From positions 3,125,501 through 3,189,500 of the forward strand of contig CM072345.1 in NCBI GenBank assembly GCA_036874045.1: a stretch of 64,000 nucleotides of DNA. The letters run 5' to 3'. Source of the stretch: Cymodocea nodosa (lineage: Eukaryota > Streptophyta > Magnoliopsida > Alismatales > Cymodoceaceae). Below, piece by piece: positions 58,339 through 64,000 of the stretch. The number at the start of each line of letters is the position of its first letter. Position 1 is the first letter of the stretch. Both the position numbers and the translations under genes were made by a program. The notes under the pieces were generated by a model. It did no database searches, was not told the DNA's origin, and saw only the letters and a list, made by a program, of their open reading frames with translations.

Positions 58339-59748
58339 TTGTGCAGGTGCATGCAACCTCCTAGGTGGGTGAGAGATAGCTCATCTAGATTAGTTAGACA
58401 TCCCACTACATACGAGGAAGTTAGAATTCCAGCAAAACATTTAAGAATGGAAGATCAAGGAAGGAACCAGCAATTACCTTCTCTCGAGGATATCTACTAT
58501 CCTCAAGTTCATAGTCGACCTTCTTGTCTATCCATTGCACCAATCAATGGGTAGAAATTTGAATTGCATATGAATTATGTGAGTCAACTGCCTAAATTTC
58601 ATGGATTGGAGAATGAAGATGCATATGCATTTTTGAATGACTTCAATGATGTTTGTAACATGGTTAATATACTTGAAGTACCGATAGATGCCATTAAGTT
58701 AAGATTCATACCTTTTGCTCTTCGCGATGATGCGAAGTTATGGCTTCATACCCTACCAGCAAATTCCATTCATACTTGGACTAAATTTTGTGGCTTGTTT
58801 ATCAAGAAATTTCACCCCTTGTACAAGACTATCCAAGCCAAGAATGCAATTATAAACATCTACCAGCAAACAAATGAACCTTTTTGGAAATATTTTGAGC
58901 GATTTCACCGATTGCTGGCAAGATGTCCAAATCATGGCTTGCCAAAGTCTAAACAATGCCAAGTTTTGTATGAAGGATTAGATTTCAATTCAAAGTTGAT
59001 GTTGGAAAATTTATGCCCTGGACACTTTATGAAGTTAGATGAAAATCGTGCTTGGGATGCCTTAGTAAGCCTCGCAGAGCGTACAATGGAATTAGAAAAT
59101 TCAGTAGATCGCTCTTATGATAGAACCACAACTAGAGGTATGCACACTGTTGACCCTATGGTAGGCATGGAGGCAAGAATGTTCTCCATGGTTAAGAAGG
59201 TCGAGGATTTGATCATAAGTCAACAAAGAGGAAAAGAAAAAATGGTTGAAGTTAAATGCATAGCATGCAGGACTCTAGGGCATGTTATTGAAGAGTGTCC
59301 AGTGGTGCAGGGCCAACAAACTGAGGAAGTTAACACCATTGGGTTGGGGTAGAGACAATTCCAACCAACTTCACATTATAGTTCTGGATGGAGGAACCAT
59401 CCAAACTTTTCATGGCGACAATCTGAGGTACCTACCACACATGCTGAACAAAGTGGAGCGGATTTTGCAATGTTAAGTGATAGAATGTCGGGATTGGAGA
59501 AAAGATTTACTAACATGGAGAAGGGCATTCAATCACTAATTCAAGTTAGTGGTCAAACAAATCCCATGTTGGCCAACCATGATAGAGCAATAAAGAACTT
59601 AGAGGCCAAATTTGATAGGTTTGTTACCTCATCTAGAGGTAGAGCATGGGGAGAGCTACCAAGTAATACTATCCCCAATCCACATTCAGCAAATGTTCAT
59701 GTCATTCAAAATGAGTCTAGAGGGCTTGACTCTTCATCATCTATGTAA
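58339..59748 (+). pseudogene. Athila-like gag located downstream of pol
   Basis: An N-terminal arm (VRHPTTYEEVRIPAK) precedes the capsid-type Retrotrans_gag region at about 58565-59100. That region contains LPKFHGLENEDAYAFLNDF, ALRDDAKLWLHTLPANSIHT and FERFHRLLARCPNHGLP. A short linker leads to a CCHC-like CIACRTLGHVIEEC (about 59256-59297). The tail LANHDRAIKNLEAKFDRFV and LPSNTIPNPHS (59560-59690) matches the gag end of Athila-type elements. Capsid role by family. Mostly intact with a few breaks. It is not followed by protease. Odd placement: downstream of integrase, in the position where an accessory ORF is expected. Confidence 0.82.
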
Positions 59749-60189
59749 TTGATTAGGTAAGACTACCTTATGTAAAAGTAAAAAATAAATAAATAAATAT
59801 AAATAAATTGTTTGTTTAACATTTCTATTATTGTTATTCCAATTTTTTTAGTTCATTTTGCAGTGAATATTTTTAATGTGTGTGTTAGTTTTTTTTAGTT
59901 TTGTTTCATAACAAGGCAAGCACTGGTATGTATTTCTGATTCTCCTTGATATTATATGGCATATAGAATTAAACTGTCTTACATATTGTTCTTTTAATTA
60001 TGATACTCAATCTCCATTTCATGCTTATTAAGAATGATAAATCATTTTATTGTATATGCATGCATTTGAATTATAAGGGAGATACATTATCTTGTGTGTC
60101 ATTGTTATGTGGTTTATTTTTATTGTCGTCTCCATGCTTATTTTCTTTATGCCTAAATGAAAGGTGAGCATTTCTATGTCTCCCTCCTC
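59749..60189. other. AT-rich stretch after gag
   Basis: Contains an (aaat)n-like run near 59785-59810 and T-rich sequence. No gene recognised. Confidence 0.5.
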
Positions 60190-61653
60190 CATTGAAGATA
60201 CTTTCTCTTTTTTCAGGGCGGAATCTTAGGCATAAGGAGCTTCACAGTGGTTTTATGGTGGATTAGTGGAGAGAAGCCATGCCGAAACGTTCAGAAGCAA
60301 GGAAGGATGTGTTTTATAGTGGACGGTGAATAGGGAGCATCTTCTTGGCTCGAGACAGCACGAGTTTGTTGCTTTGGAGGCTTAAGGACGTGCAACTCGC
60401 TTCTTCCATCGCATACCTAGGTGGATCCCTTCAAAAACGCAATCCACAAGTGGTGACAGTCTTGCGGAGAGCTAATTGATGTGGTATACAACCAAATAGG
60501 AAGCATATGCGAGGAAACAAGTGAAAACTTTATGGTAAAAAATGGAGAGGAGAGATCCTCATACATAGTTCTTTATTGCATATATGTATGAGTGTTGGAT
60601 GTGTGTGTTGATATACGGAATTCCATGTCTATTTTATTTATTTACTGGTTTATTTTTAGATTTCAGAAGTTATTTAGATACTGAATGATGTTTAATGTGA
60701 TTTTTCAATGTTTATATGTGAATACTATAATCGTCAATCAAGTGTTTGAAGAAATAGTTGTGTTTATAAATGCAGAAATTCGTATGCAAAGTTTTATCAA
60801 TTTTGTTTAATTGATTTCTATCAGCTCCGATGACGGTTTTGATCGAATTTTGAGGCAATCTCATATGGTTTTAAGTCTACTTTCCAACGGATGTCATTTC
60901 ATAATTTTTGGATGTTGTTTGAGTGGTTTTCGTGAATTAATTCTCAACAGGTGCATCTAACCTGGAATGCAGGTCCATGCAGAGATTTTGTGCATTTTTG
61001 ATCATTGATTTCTTTGAGCACAGATCAAGTTTTCATGATTTATAAATTGGGTTTCCAAGATGAAGAAGTCAGTTTACGATGAGATTTTATTTCACACCAT
61101 TTCGTAAATATTCCAGAAAGTTATGGATTTTCTTGTAAAGACATGCGTTTTGTGATTCGATATCCACGTTTTATGCTCTCTTGGTAGATTTGATGTCAAT
61201 AACTCTTGGGTTTGAATTAGATTGCAAAATTATGCTATATTTTAGATCTTTAAAAATACTTTCCAAAATGTATTTTTACGTGAATTTTCAGTGTATATTT
61301 TGGAAGGAATAAGTTTTACAAGTGGAAGCGATTTCTGTAATTTCAAGAGCTATAATAGAGTTATAGGTGAGATTGATTTGGAGTTGATTTTTGTTTGTAT
61401 ATTCGTGTATTTGTCCCAATTTAACTTTTAACCTTAAGTCTAACCATTTTTTAAATAAATTAAAATGCAAAGAAAGTTTTATAGTTACTTTAGGATATTA
61501 ATCAAACAATCAATCTAATAAAAGTCATTTAAACGAACACCCTATGGAAATGACTTGTACTTGCACTACTTAATACAATAAGGCACCGTACGTTTGTGGT
61601 TAAATTATAAATGTAAAACTTGTGCTTTTAACGACACATGTTTCAACCTTACA
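60190..61653 (+). repeat. Partial LTR, family J (right portion)
   Basis: Matches the right two thirds of the solo LTR at 54788-56941. Shared words include aggacgtgcaact, acaagtggtgacag, gagagatcctcatac, acttgtacttgcac and ctt(g/a)tgcttttaacg near the end. The end ccttaca (about 61653) parallels gcattaca. It could be the 3' LTR belonging to the gag at 58339-59748. Confidence 0.65.
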
Positions 61654-61689
61654 GTTAATAAACCTTTAATTACATTTGAGCCATTACAA

Positions 61690-63939
61690 TAGAGAAATAA
61701 TGCTTCAGAGAAGGAACTCTCAATTTTGGAGCCTTATCTTCCTATCTTTTCAAAATCTGCAATACTTTGGAAAGTTACAGAACTTAAATTTTTGAAGAAA
61801 ATTCTTCTTTCTTCATTTGTTGTAACAGGTAGTACTATAGCAGGCTAACTGTTTGGAGAGATTCGGTCTTTCGGATAGTTATAGACTTAACTATCCGAAA
61901 ACCCACTTATGTCTCTCTTTGTCCATTTGGAAGGTTATATCGTTAACTCTTTGAAAGTTGCATGTCTTTCGGATAGTTACTAACTTAACTATTTGAAAAC
62001 TTACTTAAGTGCCTCTTCAATCACTTCGGAAGGTTGTAGCTATAACCTTCCGAAAAACTTATGATTTTCAGATAGTTACTACCAACCATCTGAAGATCCA
62101 CTTAAGTCATTACTTTTCAGATACTTGGCTTCTTAACTATCCGAACATCTACTTAAGTGTCTGACTTTCAAATACTTAGCTGTTAGGACCGTAAGGCTTC
62201 GCTAAAGAGGGGGTGAATGGTGTCTAAGTGTATTTTTAGAACTTTTACTAACTTAATTAACCAATTTGAATAATCAGCTAGCACAAGTACTAAACAGATA
62301 TATAAAACATGCACAGCGGAAATATAAATAAGAAACACAAGAGAATTTTAGGTGATTCACCAACTCGGCTAGTCCACCCCCAAGGATCACTTGGGCTTCA
62401 CTAAATGTCTCAACACTTACATACACTTGCTTTCAGGTTGAAGCAAGAACCAACCATTCACTTAAGCTTTCTAGTCGTAGCTCTAACCAACCACACAGAA
62501 GTTTTCAGGTATAAACTTCAGTAAACCAACCTTTTGAGTTTTTAGGTCAAAACTCAAACCAACAACTTCAATGAAGCTTTAAGGTTGAAGCCACAAACCA
62601 AATGATCCTTCTTGGATCAGACTTTCAGCACTTGTAGAGCTTTAAGAAACTTCTTGTATATCTAGCTTTTAATGGATTCTTTGTAGCAGTTAATCTGAAT
62701 TGAGCTTTCTTCTATAACAATAATTGATCTGCAATGTATACTGTATCTCTGTATGCGATTGTATCTGTAATCTCACTTCATAGCTCTCCTGAATATTGAA
62801 TGATCTGTTTGTATAAATACTTGTAAGTCCAATGATCATATTTTCTCCTCAACGGATTTATTCTACTATACTTACTGATTTTCAGATCCAAATATGGTAA
62901 GTTACCATTTGAAAAAGTGTTTCAAGATAACCTTTCGATTTTCTCAAACTTTCGAATAGTTATCTATGTAACTTTCCGAAGGATGTTCGTAACTCACTAA
63001 AAAACCACTTAATTCCTTTTGTCACGTGAGATTTTAAGTTGTACACATGAGGTGTCATGAGTTCGGATACTTGTAACTTTAACTCATCAAAAGTTCTTGA
63101 CTTTCAGATAGTTACAGTAACTCTCCAATTTTTCTTTTAAAGCTTTCGATTGCTATCTTCTTAATTCTGCACGTGGGTAATTGAGTGACTTAAGTTTCAA
63201 ATAGTTAACAACCTTCCGAAACTTCTTGTTTTTCGGATAGTTAGCTTTCCTAACTTACCAAAAAATCCTTTAAGCTTCCGTCTACTAATTTAATTTCTAC
63301 ACGTGCATATTTGAATGACTTAACTATTCTGATAGTTAACTTTTCTATCTTTCCGATATCCTTGGTCTTTCGAATAGTTAGCTCCTTAACTTTTCGATTT
63401 TCCATACAGTCATCTTTCTAACTTTTCGAAAGAATTCCTACTACTTTAAACTACCTTTCAGATACTTAGCTGAGAACTGACCAAACTTCTTGGCTTTCTC
63501 TTTCAACTATGAATGAACTGTTTATAATGTGATATCTTCTGGATTCCTTATGCAGTATTCCTCTAGTCTATTTGGCTGCAATTTGCTTTGTCTTTTCCAT
63601 CCATATCTATTCAGCCTGCAATCTGTGAAATACATATACTTCTCTCATGGATGTTTGCATTATCAAAATATAGAGGTCCTTTCATTAGCTTCATAACTAT
63701 CCGATTGTCCACTTAAGTGTCTTTTAAGTCATTTCGGATGGTTACAACTAGTAACCCTCCAAAATCTTTTGACTTTTGGATAGTTAGCTCAAAGCCTTCC
63801 GACTGAAACGTTATTTCAAATACTTTGACCTGATAACCTTTCGAAATTATAAATCTACTAGAGACTTACTGCTAACAAGCTTTCGACTAAACTTGGACTT
63901 ATTGTGGCATACTACACACCTGTACTACTTGCCCTAACA
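61690..63939 (-). repeat. LTR of Sirevirus family K (split by a solo LTR)
   Basis: The minus strand starts TGTTAGGGCAAGTAG at 63939, after the purine tract ccaagtgggagat (plus-strand atctcccacttgg, 63940-63953). It is filled with tcggatagtta and taactatccgaaa words (61850-62160 and 63700-63850). Split by a solo family-C LTR (62181-63684). The lower end is uncertain, about 61690. The internal region of the element lies beyond 63953, outside the window. Confidence 0.75.
62181..63684 (-). repeat. Solo LTR of Sirevirus family C
   Basis: 1504 bp; the minus strand starts TGAAAGGACCTCTATATTTTG at 63684 with small changes from family C (15060, 21430). Ends gtcctaaca. Flanked by ttagc on both sides (62176-62180 and 63685-63689). 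Confidence 0.92.
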
Positions 63940-64000
63940 ATCTCCCACTTGGAATCTGACATAATGATCAAAGAAGAAAAAAAATCTCTACACTTGGCTT
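63940..64000 (-). promoter_or_regulatory. Polypurine tract and start of internal region, Sirevirus K
   Basis: Plus-strand atctcccacttgg reads ccaagtgggagat on the minus strand, directly before the LTR. The remaining bases run off the window. Confidence 0.65.

Noticed and set aside
1-64000. Host plant genes, defence systems or a novel non-transposon locus
   Set aside because: Every coding region with recognisable similarity belongs to a retroelement or the Harbinger element; the remaining frames are short and without family features.

Overview
The window is plant nuclear DNA from an AT-rich, gene-poor, repeat-dense region, probably pericentromeric or heterochromatic. The evidence is Ty1/copia elements with initiator-tRNA-Met primer sites, Athila-like Ty3/gypsy elements with a tRNA-Asp primer site, and an intron-containing PIF/Harbinger DNA transposon with its Myb-like partner gene. 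I found no convincing host gene, rRNA, tRNA or CRISPR. The species cannot be named from sequence alone; an angiosperm is likely.

Layout. 1-8.3 kb is a patchwork of broken Sirevirus-type copia pieces on both strands: a minus-strand pol tail at 1662-3537, a plus-strand post-pol accessory ORF and 3' LTR (family A) at 3538-6602, and a minus-strand post-pol accessory ORF beside a sliver of a family-B LTR at 6602-8261. 8.26-29.6 kb is a four-element nest. Sirevirus B (5' LTR from 8262, gag) carries a Tork/Tnt1-like copia at 8688-13952 in its LTR and Sirevirus C at 15060-28690 in its gag. C carries a second Tork/Tnt1-like copy at 22005-27504 in its 3' LTR. Target-site duplications (gttac, taaac, ctatY) support the order of insertion.

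29.6-33.7 kb holds two partial gypsy LTR copies (family G), one split by a solo family-A LTR. 33.7-34.9 kb is the tail and LTR start of a further Sirevirus (E). 35.1-35.8 kb is a partial family-J LTR. 35.9-46.5 kb is an Athila-like gypsy element (G2): long LTR split by a solo family-B LTR, tRNA-Asp primer site within a degenerate triplicated cassette, gag tail, protease, RT, RNase H, integrase, and a long post-pol ORF. 47.46-51.99 kb is PIF/Harbinger (transposase plus Myb-like protein, minus strand, GC-rich outer end). 52.0-59.7 kb holds a dispersed repeat (H), a G-type LTR piece, an Athila-like pol split by a solo family-J LTR, and a gag ORF unusually placed downstream of pol. 60.2-61.65 kb is another partial J LTR. 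61.7-64 kb is a minus-strand Sirevirus LTR (K) split by a solo family-C LTR.

How the parts relate. The retroelement coding regions are fossils with several to many breaks each. The most interesting signals are: (1) the same accessory domain in post-pol position in both Sirevirus copia and Athila-like gypsy elements; (2) a shared vocabulary of inverted motifs (cggatagtta / taactatccg, cggtgagtta, and in many copies cacgtg) in LTRs of both superfamilies, plus a ~95-bp patch shared by a copia and a gypsy LTR; (3) the tandem primer-site cassette of family G; and (4) the pol-then-gag order at 53-60 kb. The Harbinger pair is the only DNA-transposon system and carries a few inactivating changes.
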